Counted from the stretch's first letter, positions 21,400-30,412 are shown. The stretch is 38,060 bases of DNA from Microcaldota archaeon (GCA_030613375.1 JAUWMC010000006.1:1-38060); one strand, 5' to 3'. The notes: generated by a model not told the origin, from the sequence alone. Numbers and translations are program-made.

Positions 21400-23616
21400 T
21401 TAGAGCTTGACGAAACGATCTATTTCAACAGTAACTGTTTTTCTGAGGGAATCCATATCTGCTGCATCAGCAGCATAAATTTTTTCCATTTTTTTCGCAA
21501 GGAACATTGGGGAGATCCTCATTGAGGGGTTGAGGTTGAAAATCCCTCTGAATTTTTCCATCCCGTTTTCATCAGCAAAAATCAATCTGGCTGCTTTTTC
21601 GAAGTCTCTTTCCCTCATTGCTTTCGCAATTTCGGGATTTTCGATCTGGGCAGGATTAATGACCTCCCTTTCAAGAAGAGGGAGTTTTTCTTCTATCATA
21701 TCATTCCCTCCTGAATTTCCTGTAGAAATAGTATCGGCAGTATCAACCATCTGATAGAACAGCTTGGGGCTTCCGGAATATCCTGCTGATTCCATAATCC
21801 TAAGGATGTCTTCTGAAGGAATAAGAAGTTGGATTGCGAGCTTCTCTGTTGTTACATTAATTGATTTACTTTTTTCTGCTGCTTCTTCGAGAGCTAGGAA
21901 TGTTATTCCCTCCCCCTTAACCAACATTGGGTGGAAGCCCTTTTTCCTGAGAAGCATTTGTGCCCCACTTGAATTTGAGAAGGTAAGTGCAAAGAGCGAA
22001 CGGTTCTGGCTTTCAGCAAGCTGCTTAAGGAAAGAGATTGCTTCTTCAAAACAATTTACTGCTTCATCGTAAAGAGGCTTTCCCTCTGCGGCCTGGGGGT
22101 TGAACTCCAAGGCGTCAATTATCACTGCCTCCCCTCCTGCAATCGTCCCAAGCGTAATATTCATTTTTCCTATGAAGTGTTTGCCACTGGACATCTTTAT
22201 GATATTATATGCGGGATTGATGAGCCAGGTTACTGAGTTTCCGAAATTTACGCTTCCTTTCGCAGTGCAGTCTCCGCACTTGTCCCCTAAAGAAAGGTCA
22301 CTCTTTTCCCTTCTTGCAAACCTAAATTTTACGCCATTTGAATATTTTGCCTGTGAAAGAACTGCTGAAAGACCAGGATCATCTTTGAGTTGTTTCATCT
22401 GCGAAACTTGAAAGACTGCATCGAGTATCTCATCTGCATAGAAAGTGAAATGGGTTGATTTTAGGTTCTTTGAACGCACTCCAAGTGATTGAGAAAGCAC
22501 ATTGTCCAGCTTATTGATTCTTGGTCCAAGCTTCTGTGATGCAATCCTGACTGATTCCCTTGCGAGCTCAGGGTTGTTTACTGTAATCCATGCCTGGGGA
22601 TTTGGGAGGGATTCAAGCAAATCAGAGCCTTCTAACACTAGCTGTTTTATATCTCTGTTTTGGGCAAGAAGGGAATATGCTGATTTCTGGTCTTCCATGG
22701 TAAGTAACCTACCAACTTCATCTGATCTGTTCATAGTTAAAAGTCTCTGGACTCCTCCCGTGAAACCAAGTTCTATCAGACAGAGCTCATAATCTCCTAA
22801 GAATTCTGTTCTAGATTCATGTGCTAAAGAATAAATAGTTTTCAAAGTGGGTAACGCCTCTTTTGCCCCAAGGAAAGCAAGGCACGCACACTTGGAACGA
22901 ATGTCTCCACTATCCATCGCTTGCTCTAGGAAAGATCTATGGTTCTCACTAAGGGGATGGCGGTACCCATCTAGCCAAACAGAGATTTTCTCTTTTTTCA
23001 AATACCCAATAATAAGACCTGAAAGCTCCTTTGCACGTTCTGTTCCTTTTATATGTTGGGAAACCAGAGGAAAGAGATGTTCCCCATCACCAAGAAAATT
23101 ATCGGATGTTGCTTGCACCTTCGCAATTTCGAAAAGGAGGTCTCCTGCTCCTTGATGCCGAGACTCTGCAAGAATAAAGAGTGTAGCAAGAGCCTGCCCT
23201 TCTAATCTTGTGTCTAGGGTTGTGTCTAGGTCGTAACTGTCACGCTGGAAGGACCTAAATATCTCAATAAGAGCAGAGAATTGTTCATCGCTTATTGGAA
23301 TTTTTGGTTTAGTATGATCAAAACCAAGATCTCCCAGTGTGGGACTGTTCTCAAAAAGATTGAGAATGGATCCATCACCAACAACACGGTCTGATAAAAA
23401 TATTGTTAACTCCTTAATCTGATCCACAGTCAGCTTTCCGAAAACCTCCCTTATTGGAGTGAAAATATCGTCACTTTTCCCCTTGAGCACCTTTTCAAAC
23501 GGCTTTTTCCAGTCGAGTGAGTCAGTGAGGGGATCGTTTTTGCCTAGTTGTGCCTTTGGCTTGATGATGGGCTTGCTGACAGTCTCGTTAGTGCGAATGC
23601 CTCTGGTCTTTGCCAT
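21400..23616 (-). CDS. 738-residue orphan with helical-repeat and GNAT-like regions
   Basis: I do not recognise the whole protein. Residues 1-70 are polar. About 70-370 is helical with HEAT-like stretches (SGDIRSKCACLAFLGAKEALPTLKTI). About 385-570 looks like a separate alpha/beta domain with KFRFARR, a CGDCTAKG motif near 448-455, NYL-like strands and the ALTFSNSSGAQMLLRKKGFHPML segment, which resembles the acceptor-side end of GNAT folds. The C-terminal ~170 residues are helical. No membrane segment is present. A TATA box (CTTTATAAAC, 23641-23650) is about 30 bp from the ATG. Acyltransferase or protein-binding roles are guesses. Confidence 0.8.
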   Translation of the reverse strand: MAKTRGIRTNETVSKPIIKPKAQLGKNDPLTDSLDWKKPFEKVLKGKSDDIFTPIREVFGKLTVDQIKELTIFLSDRVVGDGSILNLFENSPTLGDLGFDHTKPKIPISDEQFSALIEIFRSFQRDSYDLDTTLDTRLEGQALATLFILAESRHQGAGDLLFEIAKVQATSDNFLGDGEHLFPLVSQHIKGTERAKELSGLIIGYLKKEKISVWLDGYRHPLSENHRSFLEQAMDSGDIRSKCACLAFLGAKEALPTLKTIYSLAHESRTEFLGDYELCLIELGFTGGVQRLLTMNRSDEVGRLLTMEDQKSAYSLLAQNRDIKQLVLEGSDLLESLPNPQAWITVNNPELARESVRIASQKLGPRINKLDNVLSQSLGVRSKNLKSTHFTFYADEILDAVFQVSQMKQLKDDPGLSAVLSQAKYSNGVKFRFARREKSDLSLGDKCGDCTAKGSVNFGNSVTWLINPAYNIIKMSSGKHFIGKMNITLGTIAGGEAVIIDALEFNPQAAEGKPLYDEAVNCFEEAISFLKQLAESQNRSLFALTFSNSSGAQMLLRKKGFHPMLVKGEGITFLALEEAAEKSKSINVTTEKLAIQLLIPSEDILRIMESAGYSGSPKLFYQMVDTADTISTGNSGGNDMIEEKLPLLEREVINPAQIENPEIAKAMRERDFEKAARLIFADENGMEKFRGIFNLNPSMRISPMFLAKKMEKIYAADAADMDSLRKTVTVEIDRFVKL

Positions 23617-23640
23617 ATACTATATATTAATAATAATAAT

Positions 23641-23650
23641 GTTTATAAAG
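23641..23650 (-). promoter_or_regulatory. TATA box of the 738-residue orphan
   Basis: CTTTATAAAC on the - strand lies about 30 bp from ATG 23616, with an AT-only leader rich in ATT repeats. Transcription is probably leaderless or nearly so. Confidence 0.55.
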
Positions 23651-23667
23651 GTGTTGGTTTGTGGATA

Positions 23668-24318
23668 TTACTCTTTCCTAAGCACTAAAAATAGGTGGTC
23701 CTTCTCATAAGGTTCCAGGTTTATTTCTTCAATTAGCTCAAGCTCTTTGGAAAGCTCTTCCTTTACTTGTTTGTAAGTTTCCTCAGGCTTTTTGGTAACG
23801 TCTATGCTCTGGGACTTTATTGCAATCATTGCATAGCCGCCTTTTTTCAGGAAAGCACGGCAGTTTTTGAGGAGAATGTCTGCCTGTTCGGGAGATGCAA
23901 CATCTTCATATACAATGTCTACTTCGCCAACCTCCTTGTATGTGTGGGGCTGGCGCGCATCGGCAAGAATAGGAATTAAATTTTCCCTTTTCTCGCACAG
24001 GCGCAAAAGATTCTTCATGGAATGGGCGGAAATTTCGACTCCATATAGCCCTCCATCCGTAAGGATGTCCGAAACATGGGAAGGCGTAGTGCCTGTGGAA
24101 GCACCAAGGTAAAGAACCACAGAATCGTGCTTAATCGGGTTGTTCTTAAGGCCTTTTTTGATTGCAGCGCAGAGCTTGCTCCGGTTAGGGTTCCAAGCAC
24201 GATACTCTTTCCCTTCTACCTTAATCAGATTCTCCCCATATACTTTGAAGCCGGGAACCATATTTCGAGTAAGGATGCGCCCTTGGTGCTCGAAAACATT
24301 ATCGAAAATCTCTTTCAT
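23668..24318 (-). CDS. flpA: Fibrillarin-like rRNA/tRNA 2'-O-methyltransferase
   Basis: Fibrillarin is the SAM-dependent catalytic subunit of C/D-box sRNPs; with Nop5 and L7Ae it methylates rRNA and tRNA riboses. The 216-residue protein shows YRAWNPNRSKL (39-49), the SAM motif YLGASTGTTPSHVSDI (70-85), GVEISAHSMKNLL (93-105), the acidic VDIVYEDVASPEQADI stretch and MIAIKSQSIDVT. Length is normal for archaea. It lies 26 bp downstream of the TFE gene on the same strand, with AAGGT before its ATG. Confidence 0.97.
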   Translation of the reverse strand: MKEIFDNVFEHQGRILTRNMVPGFKVYGENLIKVEGKEYRAWNPNRSKLCAAIKKGLKNNPIKHDSVVLYLGASTGTTPSHVSDILTDGGLYGVEISAHSMKNLLRLCEKRENLIPILADARQPHTYKEVGEVDIVYEDVASPEQADILLKNCRAFLKKGGYAMIAIKSQSIDVTKKPEETYKQVKEELSKELELIEEINLEPYEKDHLFLVLRKE

Positions 24319-24344
24319 AAAAATACCTTAGATAAAGAAGAAAA

Positions 24345-25289
24345 TTAAAGGTGAGGTTTTCTGAACGCCTTCATCGGGAAGAGCTCTTCTGCCTTGGCTT
24401 CAGAAAGGAAATCTAAAGCTGAGCTGCAGGTCGGACACTTGAACCCGAAGTCAGATGCAGAAACGAATTCGTGAATGCTTGCACCTCCACAACTAGGGCA
24501 GAAATAATATTCTCCCCCGCTAAAATCAAAGTTGCGGCGCTCTTCCTCAATTCGATCATTTACCCACCCCTTCATCTTGTCAACATTCAAGCACCAGAAA
24601 TATGAAAACCAACCGGTTTCAGAATCCTTGTGGCGAGTATACTCCACGATACCTAACGAATGGAGTTTGTTCAAGGTTGCGCGTACATCGCTGATTTTTA
24701 TCTTGAGTTTCTTGCACATATCCTCATCGCTAGAATTGTTGGAAAATCCTCGTACGATTTCGAGTGCGTGTTCACCTCCAAATTCGATAATAAGATGTCG
24801 TGCATAGGAATCGGAAAGGAGTTTACGGATTTCAGCACGATTGAGCTCTTTTTCAGGAGTGGGAAATTTCTTTGTTTTCTTTTCCTTTAGTTTTGGCTGT
24901 AGTGCCTCCTTGGGCTTAGATATTTTTTTCACTAACTTTTTCTTTGTAACTTTTTTCTTGATTGGCTTCTTTTTCACTGTTTTCTTTTTGGCGGATCTCA
25001 CTGTTTTCTTTTTTGTGACCTTACACTTGGCAGGAACCCTTTTCTTAACGGTTTTCTTTGTAACTTTCTTTTTAGCGGTCTTTTTCTTTGGGGCTTTTTT
25101 CACTATCTTTTTTTTGACGAGGTTCTTTGATTTGATTTTTACCCGCTTTGCAACCGCTTTCCGAATTGCCTTCCTTGCAATTGATTTCTTGAGCTTCTTT
25201 TTAGGCTTAGCTTTAGTTGTGGAAGGCTTTTTCTTTGAGGATGTTTTTGGCTTTTTTTGTGCTTTTTTCTTCATCTGCTTTTTCGGCAT
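24345..25289 (-). CDS. tfe: Transcription factor E (TFE alpha) with histone-H1-like tail
   Basis: TFE helps RNA polymerase melt promoters. Residues about 150-310 are TFE: winged helix with MCKKLKIKISDVRATLNKLHSLGIVEY and the aromatic GWFSYFWCLN wing, a helical linker, then a zinc ribbon (C264, C267, C285, C288; FCPSCGG and FKCPTCSS). Before this are about 145 residues in which nearly half are Lys, with repeats such as KKKTAKKKVTKK and KKKTVKKKPIKKK, like histone H1 or bacterial H1-like tails. Normal TFE alpha is 170-190 residues. I start at ATG 25289, which has GGTGG five bases upstream; ATG-like 25301 is alternative. It is probably in operon with flpA. Confidence 0.9.
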   Translation of the reverse strand: MPKKQMKKKAQKKPKTSSKKKPSTTKAKPKKKLKKSIARKAIRKAVAKRVKIKSKNLVKKKIVKKAPKKKTAKKKVTKKTVKKRVPAKCKVTKKKTVRSAKKKTVKKKPIKKKVTKKKLVKKISKPKEALQPKLKEKKTKKFPTPEKELNRAEIRKLLSDSYARHLIIEFGGEHALEIVRGFSNNSSDEDMCKKLKIKISDVRATLNKLHSLGIVEYTRHKDSETGWFSYFWCLNVDKMKGWVNDRIEEERRNFDFSGGEYYFCPSCGGASIHEFVSASDFGFKCPTCSSALDFLSEAKAEELFPMKAFRKPHL

Positions 25290-25378
25290 TAGGACCACCA
25301 TAGGAGTAGATCTATTTAGGGGTAAATCAGGTATTTAAAGGTTTTGAGATTGCGAAAGGCAAAGGGTTTTATTTAGAT

Positions 25379-26635
25379 ATGCTACCTCACCGGAAACCTA
25401 CCCTGAAAGATATTTTAAGCTGGAAACCGAAAAGGAAGTGTGAGTGGGAAATGAAGCCTGATAATTATTGCGTAACCTGTAAAGGAACCAAAAACTTGTG
25501 CGGCCTTGGATATTGCCCAATTCTAAAAAAGATACATATACAGCACAAGTTCAGCGGAGAGATAAAACAGGATGTTTTTGGGGCTTCGAACGAAGCGTTT
25601 GTAGGTTCAGCAAATTATCCAGATGTTTCCTGGGGGCCAGTGCTTTCTTTAGAATCCCACAAAGGAATGCGGGATATTTACGAAGAGGGATATGATAAAG
25701 TTATTGAGTATCGCGCGGCGATGGTAAAAGGAAAGAGGTTTGGGGGAATACGACCGCACAAAAGAAGTGTGGAGGAAACGCAGGAAGCCGTGCTTTCAGT
25801 AAAACCTGTAGATATTGAGATTAACTTTTCTAGGAAGCCGCGGTATGATATGCGGTTTTCTTCGGTTGTTCAGCCCACCGGGGCATCAGCACCCATGAGA
25901 AGGGTGAGGATATGCGACAACCCCAAAATACCAAAACAAGTGGATACGCTTATTGAGGAGGGAAGAAAAGCAAGGGAAACTGTGATTGAGCTGCACAGCA
26001 AAGGTCTGGATAACTACTATATTACAAATGTACTTTCGGTCGGAAAGCTGGGTGTTTTTGAAAATAGAATTATGGTGCCTACAAGATGGAGCATAACTGC
26101 AACGGATGATATGCTGGGAAAACATCTTATGGAAAGGGTGAGAGAGTACAAGCAGATGAACAAGGTGTGGGTTTTCAGCCACGAATCATTCTCCAACCAT
26201 TATGAGATACTGGTTATTCCAGGAGCATGGGAATTTGAGAATTTTGAGGCGTGGTGCCCAAAAACGATTTGGAACATGGTGGGAAGTACAGCAAGAGTGA
26301 GTAAAGAGTACGAGCCATTCCACGGAAGGAGTAAATACGCTGTATCCCAAGCGGGAGCGTATTATGCTGTAAGGCTTGCTGTGTTGGAATTCCTAGAACG
26401 AATACGGAGACAAGGGAGGGTTGTTGCAATAAGGGAAGTGTATGAAGGGTACCAGGTTCCCGTAGGTGTTTTCCAAGTAAGGGAGAATGCAAGGGACGCT
26501 ATGGAGAACCCCCAGATGTATTCTTCTGTAAAAGAAGCGGTGGAAGCGGCTTCTGGGAGGATGAGGCTGCCTAGTTCTGATTACACCAAACGTAGCCAGG
26601 TTATAGGGCAGAAGAATTTGCTGGAATATATGTAA
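25379..26635 (+). CDS. nreA: DNA repair protein NreA
   Basis: NreA is an archaeal DNA repair protein known to interact with PCNA. The 418-residue protein has a four-cysteine zinc site near the N-terminus (C31, C34, C41, C46; CVTCKGTKNLCGLGYC), the family segment FGASNEAFVGSANYPDVSWGP, and an extreme C-terminal PIP-like box QKNLLEYM (411-418). The stop codon TAA (26633-26635) lies inside the second palindrome. ATG 25379 is the first start after the divergent region shared with tfe. Confidence 0.93.
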   Translation: MLPHRKPTLKDILSWKPKRKCEWEMKPDNYCVTCKGTKNLCGLGYCPILKKIHIQHKFSGEIKQDVFGASNEAFVGSANYPDVSWGPVLSLESHKGMRDIYEEGYDKVIEYRAAMVKGKRFGGIRPHKRSVEETQEAVLSVKPVDIEINFSRKPRYDMRFSSVVQPTGASAPMRRVRICDNPKIPKQVDTLIEEGRKARETVIELHSKGLDNYYITNVLSVGKLGVFENRIMVPTRWSITATDDMLGKHLMERVREYKQMNKVWVFSHESFSNHYEILVIPGAWEFENFEAWCPKTIWNMVGSTARVSKEYEPFHGRSKYAVSQAGAYYAVRLAVLEFLERIRRQGRVVAIREVYEGYQVPVGVFQVRENARDAMENPQMYSSVKEAVEAASGRMRLPSSDYTKRSQVIGQKNLLEYM

Positions 26636-26648
26636 CCATGGTTACATA
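26629..26648. promoter_or_regulatory. 20-bp palindrome, copy 2 (candidate operator)
   Basis: TATGTAACCATGGTTACATA is a perfect 20-bp palindrome containing the same 16 bp as the copy at 19279-19294. It overlaps the nreA stop and is centred about 40 bp upstream of the purSL TATA box. That spacing is close to the one at the aCPSF2 promoter. Confidence 0.65.
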
Positions 26649-26673
26649 GACCCTGCGAACGCGCGCGAGCAGT

Positions 26674-26682
26674 ATTATAAAT
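26674..26682 (+). promoter_or_regulatory. TATA box of the purSL operon
   Basis: ATTATAAAT is about 40 bp before ATG 26718; GGTGG at 26708-26712 supplies the ribosome-binding site. Confidence 0.55.
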
Positions 26683-26717
26683 TTAGGCGCAGAGTAAACG
26701 CAACATTGGTGGGATTA

Positions 26718-29633
26718 ATGCGAAGAATCGAAGTTAAGCCAAAGGGCAGTTTGCGGGAGCCTGCCTCATATTCTCTCAAAAAAGAAATAGAAACCACGTT
26801 CAAAGTAGACGTTGCAGACCTCATGATTACAAAGGCCTACAATAAAGATGCAGATCTGAGCGATGACGATCTGGACAAATTGGGCAAAGAGCTCTTCGCA
26901 GACAGAATCGCAGAAGAGTACACAATCTCAGAGCCTGCATATTCCAATATGTGGAGGATAGAAGTAGGCTTGCTTCCAGGCATGACAGATAATGTAGGTC
27001 GAACTGCAGGTGGCGCTATTTCCGACATAATAGGTCAAGAGTATCCAGTGTACTACTCACGCGTATTTTACATTGATGCTGAATTCGAAGACGAGGATGT
27101 GCTAGATGAGATTGCCGATAAACTATTGGCGAACAAAGTAATAGAACGCTGGAGGATTTACAGCCCAAAGGACAGCAAGTTCGAGCCCTTTCCTGCAAAG
27201 GTGGAGCTTGACCATGAGCCAACGGTAGAGGAAATAAATCTAGATATCGGTGCGGAGGCACTTGGAAAAATGAGTAAAGAACGCCTCCTCGCACTTTCCA
27301 TAGACGAAATGGAAGGGATAAAGGAATATTACGAACAGGGTGCCGTTCTAGAACAACGCAAAAAAGTAGGATTGGGGAACAAGGCAACTGATGTTGAGCT
27401 GGAAGCCCTTGCCCAATCTTGGAGCGAACATTGCAAGCACAAAATCTTCAATGCAGATATCGAATATTCTGAAAATGGGGAAGTTGTAGAGGAAATAAAA
27501 TCCATTTTCAAAACATATATCCAAGGGGCAACAGAAAGAGCGATGAAGCCATATGTTCTTTCTGTATTCAAAGACAATGGAGGAATAATCAAATTCAATC
27601 TGGACCATGATATTGCAGTAAAGGTAGAAACCCACAATGCGCCTTCCGCGCTCGACCCATACGGAGGCGCAATTACAGGCATATTGGGTGTGATCAGGGA
27701 TGTATTAGGAACAGGAATGGGAGCAAAGCCGATTGCAAACATGAACATGCTCTGTTTTGGGTATCTGGATGAAACAGAGATTCCTGAAGGGGTGATGCAC
27801 CCAAAGAGAATTGCAACCGGAGTAGTCAGGGGAATTAAAGATGGGGGAAATCCTGTAGGAATTCCTACAGTAAACGGATCCGTTGTTTTTGAAAAATGTT
27901 ATACTGCAAGACCGCTTGTTTATGCAGGAACTGTAGGCATAATGCCAAACAAGATTGGAGACAGACCAACAGCGGAAAAGAAAATAGAGCCTGGATATCT
28001 GGCAGTAATGGTTGGGGGAAAAATTGGAAAGGATGGAATACATGGAGCTACGTTCTCTTCACAGGAACTCACTATAGGGATAAACTCAAGTGTTGTACAG
28101 ATAGGGGATGCGATAACAGAAAAAAAAGTAATTGACCTTGTTCTGGAAGCAAGGGACAATATGCTCTTTGAAGCAATAACTGACAATGGAGCAGGTGGGC
28201 TTTCCTCAAGCATTGGAGAGCTTGCGCAGTTTTCAGGGGGATGTGAAATCTATCTGGACAAATGCCCTCTCAAATACCCTGGGCTCGATCCATGGGAAAT
28301 TTTACTTTCAGAATCCCAAGAAAGGATGACCCTGGCTCTCCCAAGGGAAAATTGGGAAGATCTAAAAGAGCTTGCAAAAAAACACGATGTTGAAGCGACA
28401 ATTGTGGGTACTTTTACAGACAGTGGTTATTTCCATATACTCTACAATGAGGAAACCATTGGATATCTAATGATGCAATTTTTGCATGAGGGAATGGGTG
28501 CGATGAAGCTCAAGGCAAATTGGGAAAAGAAGCTTCACCCAGAGCCAGACATTACAGACAGTGACCCAAATGATGTTCTCACAAAGCTGCTTGCTCAGCC
28601 AAACATCGCCTCTAAAGAGTGGGTGATAAGGCAATACGACCATGAAGTACAGGGTGGAAGCGTCATAAAGCCAATAATGTGCAACAACAGCACTTCTGAT
28701 GCTGCCGTGATCAGGCCAATTCTGGACTGGGAAGAAGGATTAGTAATTAGCCACGGAATGTGTCCAAGACAAGTTGAAGATGCATATCATATGGCCCAAC
28801 TTTCACTAGATGAAGCAGTAAGAAATGCTATTGCAACAGGAGCAATGTTTGGATATCTTGCATGTCTGGATAACTTCTCCTGGCCAGACCCAATCAAGTC
28901 CGAGAGAACACCCGATGGAGAATATAAGCTCGCTCAATTGGTCAGATGCGTAAAAGGCCTGCATGACATTGCGGTTGCTTATGGCTGTCCGCTTATTTCA
29001 GGAAAAGACAGCATGAAAAATGAATATACTGTAAACGGGCAGAAGTATGCAATAAACCCAACCCTCTTGGTTACTGTTGTTGGAAAGATACAGGATGTTG
29101 AAGAAGCAGTAACTGCAAACTTCAAAGAACCTGGAGACCTTATTTATGTTCTTGGAAAAACAAAGGGTGCGCTTGGAGGAAGCGAGTACTACAAGCTTTA
29201 TGGAGGGGTTGGAAATGGAATGCCAACTGTTGACCTAGATGCAAACATCCCGCTTTATACTTCACTTTCAAAGGCAACTGCTGCGGGGCTGGTCAGCTCT
29301 GCGCACGACCTCTCGGATGGGGGACTTGCCGTAGCACTAGCAGAGTGCACAATGGCAAACCTTAGGGGTGCGGATCTGGATCTGGACCTTTGCGAAAAGG
29401 AAACAGAAGAGGTAAATGCTCTTCTCTTCTCAGAAGACCCGGGAAGATTTATTGTAAGCGTAAAACCTGAAAATGAATCCAAGTTCGAAAAGACAATGGC
29501 AGGCACGGTGTTCAAGAAAGTTGGAAGAGTGCGGGGAGACAAACGCATGGTTATACGATATGGAGGGAAGACTGTTGTAAACCAAGATGCTTCAGATATG
29601 AAGATTTCCTGGAGGAGGGGATTGAAATTGTAG
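26718..29633 (+). CDS. purL: FGAM synthase, PurS-PurS-PurL fusion
   Basis: FGAM synthase makes formylglycinamidine ribonucleotide in step four of purine synthesis. The 971-residue protein begins with two PurS-like repeats (about 2-71 and 79-148; each starts R-I-E-V and ends in a strand such as RWRIYS). The PurL part follows, with LGNKATDVELEALAQSWSEHCKHK, KVETHNAPSALDPYGGA, the ATP-binding DNGAGGLSSSIGE and a second half-domain with SAHDLSDGGLAVALAE. The glutaminase is not fused but encoded next (purQ). ATG 26718 is chosen because of GGTGG; TTG 26706 is in frame. Confidence 0.95.
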   Translation: MRRIEVKPKGSLREPASYSLKKEIETTFKVDVADLMITKAYNKDADLSDDDLDKLGKELFADRIAEEYTISEPAYSNMWRIEVGLLPGMTDNVGRTAGGAISDIIGQEYPVYYSRVFYIDAEFEDEDVLDEIADKLLANKVIERWRIYSPKDSKFEPFPAKVELDHEPTVEEINLDIGAEALGKMSKERLLALSIDEMEGIKEYYEQGAVLEQRKKVGLGNKATDVELEALAQSWSEHCKHKIFNADIEYSENGEVVEEIKSIFKTYIQGATERAMKPYVLSVFKDNGGIIKFNLDHDIAVKVETHNAPSALDPYGGAITGILGVIRDVLGTGMGAKPIANMNMLCFGYLDETEIPEGVMHPKRIATGVVRGIKDGGNPVGIPTVNGSVVFEKCYTARPLVYAGTVGIMPNKIGDRPTAEKKIEPGYLAVMVGGKIGKDGIHGATFSSQELTIGINSSVVQIGDAITEKKVIDLVLEARDNMLFEAITDNGAGGLSSSIGELAQFSGGCEIYLDKCPLKYPGLDPWEILLSESQERMTLALPRENWEDLKELAKKHDVEATIVGTFTDSGYFHILYNEETIGYLMMQFLHEGMGAMKLKANWEKKLHPEPDITDSDPNDVLTKLLAQPNIASKEWVIRQYDHEVQGGSVIKPIMCNNSTSDAAVIRPILDWEEGLVISHGMCPRQVEDAYHMAQLSLDEAVRNAIATGAMFGYLACLDNFSWPDPIKSERTPDGEYKLAQLVRCVKGLHDIAVAYGCPLISGKDSMKNEYTVNGQKYAINPTLLVTVVGKIQDVEEAVTANFKEPGDLIYVLGKTKGALGGSEYYKLYGGVGNGMPTVDLDANIPLYTSLSKATAAGLVSSAHDLSDGGLAVALAECTMANLRGADLDLDLCEKETEEVNALLFSEDPGRFIVSVKPENESKFEKTMAGTVFKKVGRVRGDKRMVIRYGGKTVVNQDASDMKISWRRGLKL

Positions 29634-29650
29634 GAAAAACAAATGCGCTG

Positions 29651-30406
29651 GTGCTTACTGGATATGGAATAAATTGCCCTGTTGAGACTGCATATGCGAT
29701 AACTGCAGTTGGGGGGAATGCTGAAATAAAGCATGCAAGCGAAATACTTGAAACCCCTTCTCTCCTAGACAACTATAACTTCCTAGTAATCCCAGGGGGA
29801 TTCTCGTTCGGAGACGATATTGGTTCTGGAAAAGTGCTTTCCAACAGATTGAGATACAAAGCAGGTGGAAAACTGCTTGATTTCATAAGTCAAGGCAAGC
29901 TCATGTTAGGAATCTGCAATGGGTTTCAGGTTCTCGTAAAAATGGGTCTTCTTCCTGAACCAGACTTTGAGCAAAAGGTTACAATAACTTACAACGAATC
30001 CGGGAAATTTGAGGATAGGTGGGTCAAGCTTCTTGTAAACCAAAAATCCCCGTGCATCTTCACCAGGGAACTCGCAGAGATTGATCTTCCCATACGGCAC
30101 GGAGAAGGGAGGTTCATACCAGCAACAAAAGAAATCCTCAATGAGATAACCAAGGATGACCTTCACGTAATGCAATATATCGATGATAAGGGAGGTCTTG
30201 GAAAATATCCCTGGAACCCAAATGGTTCGGTTATGAACATCGCAGGAATATGCGACAAAAGCGGGCAGGTTTTCGGCCTCATGCCGCATCCTGAAGCATA
30301 TAACCACCGGACCAACCACCCCTGCTGGGCAGGAGGAATAGGCTCAACAGGCCGCGGGCTTTCCCTATTCAGAAATGCAGTTTCTTACATCGAACAGGAG
30401 TGGTGA
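29651..30406 (+). CDS. purQ: FGAM synthase glutaminase subunit PurQ
   Basis: PurQ is the class I glutamine amidotransferase that feeds ammonia to PurL. The nucleophile lies in LGICNGFQVL (Cys89 if counted from GTG 29651), the oxyanion turn is VIPGGFSFGDD, and the His/Glu pair is in GLMPHPEAYNH. The start is uncertain: GTG 29651 leaves the first beta strand truncated and has no ribosome site. The frame stays open upstream, and ATT 29627 would add IVGKTNAL, completing the usual first strand, with GGAGGAGGGG at 29611-29620 seven bases before it. An AUU start overlapping the purSL end is possible. Confidence 0.93.
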   Translation: MLTGYGINCPVETAYAITAVGGNAEIKHASEILETPSLLDNYNFLVIPGGFSFGDDIGSGKVLSNRLRYKAGGKLLDFISQGKLMLGICNGFQVLVKMGLLPEPDFEQKVTITYNESGKFEDRWVKLLVNQKSPCIFTRELAEIDLPIRHGEGRFIPATKEILNEITKDDLHVMQYIDDKGGLGKYPWNPNGSVMNIAGICDKSGQVFGLMPHPEAYNHRTNHPCWAGGIGSTGRGLSLFRNAVSYIEQEW

Positions 30407-30412
30407 AATCAG

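Noticed and set aside
29575-29660. Programmed frameshift giving a PurSLQ fusion
   Set aside because: No slippery heptamer occurs before the purSL stop; A-rich GGAAAAAC comes after it. An alternative start is simpler.
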